A DNA stretch of 64,000 nt, from contig NZ_CAJQYY010000026.1 of the NCBI RefSeq assembly GCF_907164575.1, positions 1 through 64,000 of the forward strand, written 5' to 3'. The notes beneath the pieces are model-generated. The model saw nothing but the letters and a program-made list of their open reading frames with translations. It was not told the DNA's origin and searched no databases. This document shows, piece by piece, positions 26,016-34,347 of the stretch (positions are counted from its first letter, which is position 1; each line of letters opens with the position of its first letter). Made by a program: the position numbers and the translations under genes. Source of the DNA: Paraburkholderia gardini (lineage in GTDB: Bacteria; Pseudomonadota; Gammaproteobacteria; Burkholderiales; Burkholderiaceae).

Positions 26016-26291
26016 ATGGCGAAAGAAGAACTGCTTGAACTGGACGGTATCGTCGACGAAGTACTTCCGGATAGCCGTTACCGCGTGACGCTCGACAATG
26101 GCGTCGTGGTAGGCGCATATGCGTCCGGACGCATGCGCAAGAATCACATCCGTATTCTCGCGGGCGACCGCGTGACGCTGGAACTGTCGGTCTATGACCT
26201 GACGAAAGGCCGTATCAACTTCCGCCACAAGGACGAACGTGCCAGCGGCGGTGGCGGCGGTGCCCGCAACTCGCAATTCCGTCGGCGCTAG
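26016..26291 (+). CDS. infA: Translation initiation factor IF-1 (second-type, extended)
   Basis: The S1/OB fold is clear: AKEELLELDGIVDEVLPDSR, YRVTLDNGVVVGAYASGRMR, KNHIRILAGDRVTLELSVYD and LTKGRINFRHKDE. It assists IF-2 and IF-3 at the 30S A site. Length is 91 residues against about 72 for usual IF-1; the extra tail is Gly-rich and basic (ASGGGGGARNSQFRRR). Burkholderia genomes commonly carry a second infA outside the ribosomal protein cluster, and this stand-alone copy fits that. ATG 26016 follows AGGAGCTATGC. Confidence 0.93.
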   Translation: MAKEELLELDGIVDEVLPDSRYRVTLDNGVVVGAYASGRMRKNHIRILAGDRVTLELSVYDLTKGRINFRHKDERASGGGGGARNSQFRRR

Positions 26292-26359
26292 GCCGGCCGT
26301 AGCGGCCCCGTCGGGGTAGCCGCTGCAACTCTCGTTCGTGGGTCCGTCGGGCGCATCCT

Positions 26360-27100
26360 CTATTCGCTGAACAGCGCGCCAGGATTGCTGCCGGATTGCA
26401 GGCGGACCTGCTGAACGACACGCTCCTCAAGTTCTCCAAGGTGAACCCGCATCACATCCAGCGCGGTGTGCAGTTCGCCTGCATCGAGCGCCTCGATAAT
26501 CCGCGTGTGCTCATCGGCGGAACAGGTCGATCCTTTCGACGGATCGTACAACGCCTTGTACAACTCGGTCTTTCCGACCAGTTGCATCACCAGACCCAGT
26601 AATTCCGTGCCGCCAGCGAGTTCCGTCAACAGAACGTGAAACTGGCCCGCGAGGCGCACCGTTTCATCGACGCGCCCCGCATGCTGTGCCTTCTCTTCCT
26701 GACGCACATGCGCGATGAGACGCCGCTTCTGCTGCGCCGGCAACGCTCCGCATAATGCGGCGACAACACCCGCCTCCACGATCTGCCGCGCGCGATACAC
26801 CTGCCGGATGTCTTCTTCGGAAGGCGCCGGCACGAATGCGCCACGATGCGCTTCCAGCACCAGCTTTCCCTCGAAGCCAAGCCGCGCCAGCACCTTGCGC
26901 AACGCGCCGCGCGTGCAGCCGAACGCCGCCGCCAGATCACGCTCGACAAGCTGTGTGCCCGGACGCAGCTTGCCTTGCAGCAACGCTGCGGTAATCGACG
27001 CGTAAATGCGTTCCTCGACGCTGATCGGCACGGACACGTCCTCAACAGCGGGCGACGCGGTTTCGGCGGTTGAAGGTGAACGTCGGACGCGTGTGGTCAT
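26360..27100 (-). CDS. GntR-family regulator, FCD (FadR) subfamily
   Basis: The 246-residue protein has a winged HTH at about 30-95 (RIYASITAALLQGKLRPGTQ, RDLAAAFGCTRGALRKVLAR) and an all-helical FCD domain at about 105-235 with metal-ligand-type residues (RQIVEAGVV, FHVLLTELAG, DEHTRIIEALDAG). It is transcribed away from a CynX-type transporter gene across a 299-base gap holding a large palindrome, so it likely represses itself and that transporter. Confidence 0.88.
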   Translation of the reverse strand: MTTRVRRSPSTAETASPAVEDVSVPISVEERIYASITAALLQGKLRPGTQLVERDLAAAFGCTRGALRKVLARLGFEGKLVLEAHRGAFVPAPSEEDIRQVYRARQIVEAGVVAALCGALPAQQKRRLIAHVRQEEKAQHAGRVDETVRLAGQFHVLLTELAGGTELLGLVMQLVGKTELYKALYDPSKGSTCSADEHTRIIEALDAGELHTALDVMRVHLGELEERVVQQVRLQSGSNPGALFSE

Positions 27101-27219
27101 GGATGGGCGAATAGCGGCAGGCAGGCTGTAGCGAAGTCTGGCGGCATTGTAGCGACACGTATGGCTTCCAGGCCATCGACTGCGGCATACCCGGAACCGG
27201 AAATACCAGACATAGCGAT

Positions 27220-27254
27220 ATGGTTAACCATTTTATCGTAAAATGGTTAACCAT
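27220..27254. promoter_or_regulatory. Perfect 35-bp palindrome with two TGGTTAACCA cores
   Basis: ATGGTTAACCATTTTA and TAAAATGGTTAACCAT are exact inverted 16-bp arms around TCG. Each arm contains the self-palindrome TGGTTAACCA, the TGGT-N2-ACCA form recognised by FadR/FCD-type GntR proteins. It lies between gntR and the transporter, so it is very probably the operator for this regulator, bound by two dimers. Confidence 0.85.
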
Positions 27255-27399
27255 CGTGCAACGCAGAAACACGCCGATGTGTGCTGCGTGACCCGTATGC
27301 AGGGTCGGCACCGCCCGTGTCCACTTCTTCCGACGAAGGTTCCGTGAGTCAATCTCCCACCGCTGCCCGCCCGTGTACGGACACGCCCCCTCTCCAGCC

Positions 27400-28647
27400 A
27401 TGCAGGCGCTGACCTGGCGCGATGCCGTGTGGTTGTGCGCGATCATCGTCGTGGGTGTGAATCTGCGGCCGCTTCTGAGCTCGATCAGTCCGCTCATGGC
27501 GGCGATTCGCGAAGCAACCGGCCTCAGTTTCTATGGCGCGTCGCTTTTGACGAGCCTGCCGGTCGTCGCCATGGGGATCGGCGCATTCGGTGCAGGCGCG
27601 CTCACGCGGGTCGTCGGCGAAACCCGCGGCGTTGCGCTCGGGCTTCTGGCGATCGGGCTTGCGTGTGCCGCGCGCTGGACGGCGGAAACCGGCGCCATGC
27701 TGCTGTTCACGGCGGCACTGGCGGGAATGGGTGTCGCGGCGATCCAGGCGTTGCTGCCGGGCGTGATCAAGCAGCGTTTCGGCACGCGCGTGCCGCTGGT
27801 GATGGGCGTGTTCTCGGCGTCGATGATGGCCGGCGGCGGGCTTGGCGCCGGACTCAGTCCGTGGATCGCGCAGCTTGCCGGTTCATGGCACGCCGCGCTC
27901 GCCGTCTGGGCATTCCCGGCGCTCGTGGCGCTCATCTGCTGGCTTTGCCTGAACCGCCAGCGTCCCGCAGGTCCGACGAGTCTTGCAAGTCCGGCATGCC
28001 CATCGTCCGCCTCCCGCCACGATTTATCGCAGCCTTCCGTCAGTCTTGTGCGCAACCGCCGCGCATGGGCGCTCGGACTGCACTTCGGGCTCGTCAACGG
28101 CGGCTATACGAGCCTCGTCGCATGGTTGCCCGCGTACTACCTGCAGCACGGCGCCGATGTCGCTACCGGCGGTTCGCTGCTTGCCGGCATGACCGTATTT
28201 CAGGCCGCCGCTGCGCTGTTGCTGCCGCTCGCCGCAGCGTCGTTCCGCGACCGGCGACCGTGGCTCGTCGCGGGCCTTTCGGCGCAGCTTGCGGGCATTG
28301 TGGGGCTGACTGCGTGGCCCGAAGCAGCGCCCCTGCTGTGGGTCGCCCTCGCTGGCGCGGGTCTCGGCGGCACGTTCGCGCTCACGCTCGTCACCACGCT
28401 CGATCACGCCGGCGACCACCGGCTCGCCGCCCGGCTCGTCGCGTTTGTACAGGGCGTCGGTTTTGTCGTCGCGGCAGCGGCGCCCATGCTGGCGGGCTTC
28501 GTACGCGATCTGACGGGAACTTTCACGGTGGCGTGGATCATGCTGGCAGTGACCATCTCGGCGATGATTGCGCTGACGTTTGCGTTTTCTCCACGCAGTT
28601 ATGCCCGGGCGCTGACACGAAGCGTGGCACGAAAAGCGTTGATATAA
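27400..28647 (+). CDS. MFS transporter, CynX/NimT-like
   Basis: The 415 residues contain twelve hydrophobic segments with the CynX-family start WLCAIIVVGVNLRPLLSSIS and LMAAIREATGLSFYGASLLT. LPGVIKQRFGTRVPLVMGVF follows TM4. A Ser/Pro-rich central loop (about 190-215) separates the halves. Members export or import cyanate, nitroimidazoles or other small organic compounds; the substrate here is unknown. ATG 27400 is used; GTG 27373 is also open. A GTG at 27344 with a good GAAGG site is out of frame with the gene and would encode a 22-residue peptide overlapping ATG 27400. Confidence 0.85.
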   Translation: MQALTWRDAVWLCAIIVVGVNLRPLLSSISPLMAAIREATGLSFYGASLLTSLPVVAMGIGAFGAGALTRVVGETRGVALGLLAIGLACAARWTAETGAMLLFTAALAGMGVAAIQALLPGVIKQRFGTRVPLVMGVFSASMMAGGGLGAGLSPWIAQLAGSWHAALAVWAFPALVALICWLCLNRQRPAGPTSLASPACPSSASRHDLSQPSVSLVRNRRAWALGLHFGLVNGGYTSLVAWLPAYYLQHGADVATGGSLLAGMTVFQAAAALLLPLAAASFRDRRPWLVAGLSAQLAGIVGLTAWPEAAPLLWVALAGAGLGGTFALTLVTTLDHAGDHRLAARLVAFVQGVGFVVAAAAPMLAGFVRDLTGTFTVAWIMLAVTISAMIALTFAFSPRSYARALTRSVARKALI

Positions 28648-28757
28648 ATTCGCCACATGATTCGCCACACTTAATATAACCACATGTAAATAAACATATT
28701 TTCCAGATTTTATATCGATGATAAGATTCGCCACGTGATCCGCCAACAGGTCCGCCA
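28648..28757. repeat. 12-bp spaced GTTCGCCA-like repeats upstream of fic
   Basis: ATTCGCCAC occurs at 28648-28656, 28660-28668 and 28726-28734, then as ATCCGCCA at 28738-28745 and GTCCGCCA at 28750-28757. Spacing is exactly 12 bases within each group. The last copy overlaps the fic ATG. The intervening stretch is AT-rich, unlike the rest of the window. This looks like an operator array for autoregulation. Confidence 0.65.
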
Positions 28758-29986
28758 TGGCACCGTCTTCCTCGAGATACCCGTATTACGCCGTCCATCA
28801 GATGCATCCGCTTCTGCCTTCGGAGCCAGGGCTGGACGGGCTGCGCCCGCTCGCCGCCCAGGTGATCGGCGATGCAAAGGATCTTGCGGCTCACGGCATG
28901 CCGCATCTGCGCGATCTGCTGCGCGACGCGCTGCGTCCCATGAACTCGTACTACACGAACAAGATCGAGGGCCAGCATACGGAGCCGCTTCTGATCGAAC
29001 AGGCGATGCAGCAGGACTTTTCAAAGAAGCCCGCGGAAGCCCGCAAACAGCGCATTGCAGTGGCGCATATCGCCACTGAGCAATGGGGCGAACACACTTT
29101 TCCCGCTTTCGATTCGAGCGTCTTTTTCGAGGGCTCGGTGGCGCAGGCGATCCATCGTCATCTGCACGACCAGCTCTCGCCCACCGACCTGACCCAGATC
29201 GACGACGAAGGCCGCGAAGAAACCATCGTTCCAGGCGTGTGGCGCACGCGCGGCGTCAAGGTGGGTGCGCATATTCCGCCCGATCCCGCCACCATCCCCG
29301 CATTCATGGACGAATGGCATCGCGGCTATCGTCACGCACGTGCTGGCGAAACCGCTGTCATCGCGTTGATGGCGGCGCATCACAGGCTCGCATGGATTCA
29401 CCCGTTTCTCGATGGCAATGGCCGCACGGCGCGTCTGCACACGCATCTCGGGCTGTCGGCGCTCGGGCTCACGCAGGGATTGTGGTCGCCCATGCGCGGG
29501 CTCGCACGCGAACAGTCGAGCTATTACGCGCATCTGATCGCAGCGGACCAGCCACGTCAGGGCGACTACGACGGTCGCGGGGTTCTCTCCGAAAAAGGCC
29601 TCGTCGACTTTATCGAGTTTGGCATGAATATCTGTCTCGACCAGGTTCGCTTCATGAACGGCATGCTGGATATGCGCGCGTTCGAGGCGAGGCTCGCGCA
29701 GATGCTCGCCGCCGAAGGCACACGCGAAGCCACGCGTTATCTGCGCGCCGAGGCGGCGCAGCCGCTCGCGTGGCTGGGCACGGCAAGCACAATGGACCGG
29801 GCCCGCTTCAAGGGCATGATGGGGCTCGCCGCGCGCACCGCCGACCGCGTGCTTGCCGATCTGCTGACGCTTGGCATCGTGCGCTCCAGAACGCCGAAAG
29901 GGCCGATCGAACTGGCGTTGCCGCTGGGTCTTTTCCGCTATCTGTTTCCGCGTTTGTGGCCCGAAGCCGAAGCGAATACCGCCTGA
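28757..29986 (+). CDS. Fic-domain protein (AMP-transferase family) with C-terminal winged helix
   Basis: The Fic active-site loop HPFLDGNGRTAR is intact near residue 215, so AMP transfer to a hydroxyl side chain is expected. An N-terminal TNKIEG matches the inhibitory (S/T)xxxE(G/N) helix, near residue 67, placing the inhibitor before the Fic core (class II). The C-terminal region (RTADRVLADLLTLGIVRSRT) looks like a winged helix. The 409-residue length is usual for the stand-alone regulated class. The target is unknown. No antitoxin gene is adjacent. The start ATG has AGG 6 bases upstream. Confidence 0.9.
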   Translation: MAPSSSRYPYYAVHQMHPLLPSEPGLDGLRPLAAQVIGDAKDLAAHGMPHLRDLLRDALRPMNSYYTNKIEGQHTEPLLIEQAMQQDFSKKPAEARKQRIAVAHIATEQWGEHTFPAFDSSVFFEGSVAQAIHRHLHDQLSPTDLTQIDDEGREETIVPGVWRTRGVKVGAHIPPDPATIPAFMDEWHRGYRHARAGETAVIALMAAHHRLAWIHPFLDGNGRTARLHTHLGLSALGLTQGLWSPMRGLAREQSSYYAHLIAADQPRQGDYDGRGVLSEKGLVDFIEFGMNICLDQVRFMNGMLDMRAFEARLAQMLAAEGTREATRYLRAEAAQPLAWLGTASTMDRARFKGMMGLAARTADRVLADLLTLGIVRSRTPKGPIELALPLGLFRYLFPRLWPEAEANTA

Positions 29987-30150
29987 GTCCATATATAAAT
30001 TCGTGAGCGCTCTCCACGCGCCACGAACGCGCCACCCGCGCCAAGTCTGTGCGGCGACGCGAGGTGACGCACTGCTGCGGTGCAATATGCGACCTGCGGC
30101 TCTCTCTCCCAAACCCCCGCCCAGCAAGGCTTTGCGCCGATGTCGCAAGG

Positions 30151-30167
30151 TGGCATGGCTGTTGCTA
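30151..30167 (+). promoter_or_regulatory. Sigma-54 (-24/-12) promoter of nitrate assimilation operon
   Basis: TGGCATGGCTGTTGCTA has GG and GC with exactly 10 bases between, as required for RpoN, and matches the consensus TGGCAYRNNNNTTGCW closely. It lies 176 bases ahead of the narK ATG. Nitrate assimilation genes are classically under NtrC and sigma-54, so nitrogen limitation control is expected. I did not find a certain NtrC enhancer. Confidence 0.78.
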
Positions 30168-30176
30168 AATAGCTAT

Positions 30177-30342
30177 CGCACCTTGCAACGGCGCGGGGAT
30201 GCATGAACCGGGCACCGCAGCACACACTGCGCGGGACCACGCAGCGAAACGGCACTCCGTGCCGTTCATCGGTCGGGCAATGGCGTTCGACGTTTGTCGT
30301 ATCCGGTACATCATCCGGATGCGATCCGACGACGGAACAATC
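30177..30342 (+). promoter_or_regulatory. nas operon leader with hexaloop hairpin and terminator-like hairpin
   Basis: Downstream of the predicted start is a CGCAG-CACACA-CTGCG hairpin with a six-base loop (30216-30231), then AACGGCAC-TCC-GTGCCGTT, a perfect 8-bp stem (30248-30266). The operon encodes an ANTAR antiterminator (NasT) and its sensor (NasS). A leader with a terminator and an ANTAR-binding hairpin is therefore expected. The second stem lacks a T run and the loop lacks the usual A1/G4 pattern, so the exact mechanism is uncertain. Confidence 0.5.
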
Positions 30343-31545
30343 ATGGACCGCAGCTTCTGGCGTAACGGCCACACCCCCACGCTGTTTTCCGCATTCCTTT
30401 ATTTCGATCTGAGCTTCATGGTCTGGTATCTCCTTGGACCGCTGCAGATCCAGATTGCCCACACACTGTCGCTCACCACCCAGCAACGCGGTTTGATGGT
30501 CGCCACGCCGATTCTGGCCGGCGCGATCCTGCGTGTGTTCATGGGCATGCTCGCCGATCGCATCGGCGCGAAGCGTGCGGGCCTGATCGGCCAGGTGCTT
30601 GTGATCGCGAGTCTTCTCGTCGCGTGGCGCACCGGCGTGCATTCGATGGGCCAGGTGCTGCTGTTCGGCGCGGCGCTGGGTGTTGCGGGCGCGTCGTTCG
30701 CGGTGGCGTTGCCGCTCGCCTCGCGCTGGTATCCGCCGCATCAGCAAGGCACCGCGATGGGCATCGCCGGTGCGGGCAATTCGGGCACCGTGCTCGCCGC
30801 GCTGTTCGCGCCGGTGCTGGCCGTCGCGTTCGGCTGGCAGAGCGTGTTCGGCATCGCCTGTATCCCGCTCATCGCCGTGCTGGTGTTCTATACGCTCAGC
30901 GCGAAGGATGCACCGGGCGTCGTCGCGCACAAGCATCTGCGTGACTATGCCCGCATGCTCGCCAGTCGCGACGCGTGGTGGTTCATGTTCTTCTACTCGC
31001 TGACGTTCGGCGGCTTCTCGGGCTTCGCCAGCGCGCTGCCCGGCTACTTTCACGACCAGTTCGGTTTCGATCCGAAGCTGGCCGGCTGGGCCACGGCTGC
31101 GTGCGTGTTCGCAGGCTCGGTGATGCGTCCGTTCGGCGGACTGATGGCCGATCGCATCGGCGGCACGCGTTCGCTGCTCAACGTGTTCGCGGCTGTGGCG
31201 GTGCTGATCGGTCTCGCGGGCTTTGGCGCAGGCGGTCCATTCGTCACGCTGCCGCTGTTCATTGCGGCGATGCTATGTCTCGGCGCGGGCAACGGCGCCG
31301 TGTTCCAGCTCGTCCCGCAGCGCTTCGCGAAGGATATCGGCGTGATGACCGGCCTGATCGGCATGGCGGGCGGCGTAGGCGGCTTTGCGCTTGCCGCGAG
31401 CCTCGGCTCGATCAAGCAGGCCACCGGCGACTATTCAATGGGTCTCTGGCTTTTCGCCGCACTGGCCGCGCTCGGCTGGGCCGGCATGAGCAACGTGAAG
31501 CGCCGCTGGCGCAGTGCGTGGTCGGTTGCAGCCGCACGCGTCTGA
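30343..31545 (+). CDS. Nitrate/nitrite transporter, NarK/NasA MFS family
   Basis: The 400-residue permease has twelve TM segments. It carries the nitrate signature GNSGTVLAALFAP (first half) and LGAGNGAVFQLVPQRFAKD with GLIGMAGGVGGFALA (second half), plus the A-motif MGMLADRIGAKRAGL. CGGAACA precedes ATG 30343. As the first gene of the operon it would bring nitrate in for reduction by the downstream enzymes. Confidence 0.93.
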   Translation: MDRSFWRNGHTPTLFSAFLYFDLSFMVWYLLGPLQIQIAHTLSLTTQQRGLMVATPILAGAILRVFMGMLADRIGAKRAGLIGQVLVIASLLVAWRTGVHSMGQVLLFGAALGVAGASFAVALPLASRWYPPHQQGTAMGIAGAGNSGTVLAALFAPVLAVAFGWQSVFGIACIPLIAVLVFYTLSAKDAPGVVAHKHLRDYARMLASRDAWWFMFFYSLTFGGFSGFASALPGYFHDQFGFDPKLAGWATAACVFAGSVMRPFGGLMADRIGGTRSLLNVFAAVAVLIGLAGFGAGGPFVTLPLFIAAMLCLGAGNGAVFQLVPQRFAKDIGVMTGLIGMAGGVGGFALAASLGSIKQATGDYSMGLWLFAALAALGWAGMSNVKRRWRSAWSVAAARV

Positions 31546-31558
31546 ACGGGAATACATC

Positions 31559-33994
31559 ATGATGAACAAACCTCGCCTCGTTGTAATCGGTAACGGCATG
31601 GCCGGCATTCGTACGATCGAAGAACTGCTGACGATCGCGCCAGGCCATTACGACATCACCGTATTCGGCTCGGAGCCGCATCCGAACTACAACCGCATTC
31701 TGCTTTCGCCGGTGCTCGCCGGTGAGCAGGCATTCGGCGACATCATTCTTAATTCGATCGAGTGGTATCAACAGAACGACATCACGCTCCATCTCGGCAA
31801 GACGATCGAACGGATCGACCGCGTGAAGCGCGTGGTGGTTGCCGACGACGGCACCGAAGCACCCTACGACCGTCTGCTGATCGCGACCGGCTCCACGCCG
31901 TTTATCCTGCCCGTGCCGGGCAAGGACCTGAAAGGCGTGATCACGTATCGCGACATCCGCGATACGCAGGCGATGATCGATACGGCTGCGGTGAAGCGTC
32001 GCGCGGTCGTGATCGGCGGCGGTCTGCTTGGCCTTGAAGCCGCGAACGGGTTAAAGCTGCGCGGCATGGACGTGACCGTCGTGCATCTGGCCGACACGCT
32101 GCTTGAACGTCAGCTCGATTCGACCGCGGGCAAGCTGCTGCAACGCTCGCTCGAAGAACGTGGCCTCGCGTTTTTGCTGGGCAAATCGACGTCGGAGATC
32201 GTGGGTAACGAAGCGGGCGAAGTCAGTGCGGTTCGCTTCAAGGACGGCGAGACGATACCCGCGGATCTCGTCGTGATGGCCGCCGGCATCCGTCCGAATA
32301 CGACGCTTGCCGAAGCGGCCGGCCTGTACTGCAATCGCGGCATCGTGGTAAGCGATTCGCTGCAGACTTACGACCCACGCATTTACGCGGTAGGCGAATG
32401 CGTGAGCCATCGCGGCATTGCCTATGGTCTCGTCGCACCGCTCTTCGAGCAGGCGAAAGTCTGCGCGAACCATCTCGCGCTGCTGGGCATCGGCAGCTAC
32501 AAGGGCTCGGTTCTTTCGACCAAACTCAAGGTCACCGGCATCGACCTGTTTTCCGCCGGCGATTTCATGGGTAGCGAAGGCACCGAGGAAATCGTGCTGT
32601 CCGATCCTTCGGGCGGTGTGTACAAGAAGCTCGTCATCAAGGACGATCAGCTCGTCGGCGCGTGCCTCTATGGCGATACCGCCGATGGCGCATGGTATTT
32701 CAAGCTGCTGCGTGAAGGCCGCAAGCTGGGTGACCTGCGCGATCACATCATGTTCGGCGAATCGAATGTCGGCGATTCGGGCGTGCAGGGCCAAAGCCGC
32801 GCCGCCGCGATGGCCGACAGCGACGAAGTGTGCGGCTGCAATGGCGTATGCAAAGGCACGATCGTCAAGGCGATCACGGAAAAAGGCCTCTTCACGCTCG
32901 ACGAAGTGCGCAAGCACACCAAGGCGTCCAGCTCGTGCGGTTCGTGCACGGGTCTTGTCGAACAGATCCTGATGAGCACGGTCGGCTCCGACTTCCAGGA
33001 GACATCGAAGACGAAGGCAATCTGTCATTGCACCGATCGCAATCACGGTGACGTGCGCAAGGCGATCCGCGATCATCATCTGGTCACGCATCGCGAGGTG
33101 TATGACTTCCTGGAATGGCGCACGCCGAACGGCTGCGCGACCTGCCGCCCCGCCATCAACTATTACCTGCTTTCCACCTGGCCGCGCGAAGCGGTCGATG
33201 ATCCGCAAAGCCGCTTCGTGAACGAGCGCGTGCATGCGAACGTCCAGAAAGACAACACGTTCTCGGTGATTCCGCAGATGAAAGGCGGCGTGACGAACGC
33301 GGCCGAACTGCGCCGCATCGCGGATGTCGCCGACAAATACAACGTACCGATGCTCAAGGTCACCGGCGGCCAGCGGATCGACCTGCTGGGCATCCGGAAG
33401 GAAGACCTGCCCAATGTATGGAAAGACCTTGGCATGAAGTCGGGCCACGCCTACGGCAAATCGATCCGTACCGTGAAAACATGCGTGGGCAGCGAGTTCT
33501 GCCGCTTCGGCACGCAGAACAGCACGCAGATGGGTATCGATCTCGAGACGATGCTCGCGAACATGTGGTCGCCGCACAAGGTGAAGCTCGCCGTATCCGG
33601 TTGCCCGCGCAACTGCGCGGAAGCGGGTATCAAGGACGTCGGCGTGATCGCGGTGGATAGCGGCTGGGAACTGTATGTGGGCGGCAACGGCGGCATCAAG
33701 ACGGAAGTCGCGCAGTTTCTCGTCAAGGTGAAAACGTCGGACGAGGTCAAGGAATATTCAGGCGCGTTCCTTCAGCTCTATCGCGAGGAAGCGTGGTATC
33801 TCGACCGTACCGTGCATTACATCGAACGCGTGGGCCTCGACTACATCAAGAAGAAGGTCGTAGACGATGCGGCGAACCGCAAGGCGCTGTACGAACGCCT
33901 CTTGTATTCGCTGGAAGGTTTGCCTGATCCGTGGGATGCGCGAATCGCCGGCAAGCAGAAGCATGAATACATCCCGCTAAAAATCGTGGCCTGA
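31559..33994 (+). CDS. nirB: Assimilatory nitrite reductase, large subunit (NAD(P)H)
   Basis: It reduces nitrite to ammonium. The 811 residues hold an FAD/NAD module (VVIGNGMAGIRTIEELL; AVVIGGGLLGLEAANGL) and two BFD-type [2Fe-2S] regions, with CGCNGVC/SSCGSC near 425-465 and CHC/GCATC near 500-530. The sirohaem-nitrite reductase half has [4Fe-4S] ligands CVGSEFC and GCPRNC (about 642-648 and 682-686). ATG 31559 starts 13 bases after the narK stop. A nasB name is equally used. Confidence 0.95.
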   Translation: MMNKPRLVVIGNGMAGIRTIEELLTIAPGHYDITVFGSEPHPNYNRILLSPVLAGEQAFGDIILNSIEWYQQNDITLHLGKTIERIDRVKRVVVADDGTEAPYDRLLIATGSTPFILPVPGKDLKGVITYRDIRDTQAMIDTAAVKRRAVVIGGGLLGLEAANGLKLRGMDVTVVHLADTLLERQLDSTAGKLLQRSLEERGLAFLLGKSTSEIVGNEAGEVSAVRFKDGETIPADLVVMAAGIRPNTTLAEAAGLYCNRGIVVSDSLQTYDPRIYAVGECVSHRGIAYGLVAPLFEQAKVCANHLALLGIGSYKGSVLSTKLKVTGIDLFSAGDFMGSEGTEEIVLSDPSGGVYKKLVIKDDQLVGACLYGDTADGAWYFKLLREGRKLGDLRDHIMFGESNVGDSGVQGQSRAAAMADSDEVCGCNGVCKGTIVKAITEKGLFTLDEVRKHTKASSSCGSCTGLVEQILMSTVGSDFQETSKTKAICHCTDRNHGDVRKAIRDHHLVTHREVYDFLEWRTPNGCATCRPAINYYLLSTWPREAVDDPQSRFVNERVHANVQKDNTFSVIPQMKGGVTNAAELRRIADVADKYNVPMLKVTGGQRIDLLGIRKEDLPNVWKDLGMKSGHAYGKSIRTVKTCVGSEFCRFGTQNSTQMGIDLETMLANMWSPHKVKLAVSGCPRNCAEAGIKDVGVIAVDSGWELYVGGNGGIKTEVAQFLVKVKTSDEVKEYSGAFLQLYREEAWYLDRTVHYIERVGLDYIKKKVVDDAANRKALYERLLYSLEGLPDPWDARIAGKQKHEYIPLKIVA

Positions 33995-34004
33995 GGACGA
34001 CACC

Positions 34005-34334
34005 ATGGACATGAAAGTGACTCAAGAATGGACCCGTATCTGCCAGGTCGCGGATATTCCGCCGCTTGGCAGCCGCGTGCTCGAACGCGAAAGCGGCAAC
34101 GTGGCGATTTTTCGCACCGCGCAGGACAAGGTGTTCGCGCTGCTCGACCGCTGCCCGCACAAGGGCGGCTCGCTCTCGCTTGGCATCGTGCACGGCGAAA
34201 GCGTGACCTGCCCGCTGCACGCATGGAATATCGATCTTGCAAGTGGACAGGCGCGTGCGCCGGATGAAGGCTGCGCGCGGCATTTCCCGGTACGCGTCGA
34301 TGCAGACGGCTCGATCTATCTTGGCCTGAGCTGA
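34005..34334 (+). CDS. nirD: Nitrite reductase small subunit (Rieske-type)
   Basis: In the 109 residues the Rieske [2Fe-2S] ligands are complete: Cys50 and His52 in CPHKGG, Cys69 and His72 in CPLHAW. Many enterobacterial NirD proteins lack these ligands; this one keeps them and so should bind a cluster. It lies 10 bases after nirB and is co-transcribed. Confidence 0.93.
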   Translation: MDMKVTQEWTRICQVADIPPLGSRVLERESGNVAIFRTAQDKVFALLDRCPHKGGSLSLGIVHGESVTCPLHAWNIDLASGQARAPDEGCARHFPVRVDADGSIYLGLS

Positions 34335-34347
34335 CCGGCGCACGGAT

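Noticed and set aside
28757..29986. Fic gene as part of a classical Fic toxin-antitoxin pair
   Set aside because: The inhibitory motif is inside the protein itself and no small antitoxin gene is adjacent, so it is the self-inhibited class.
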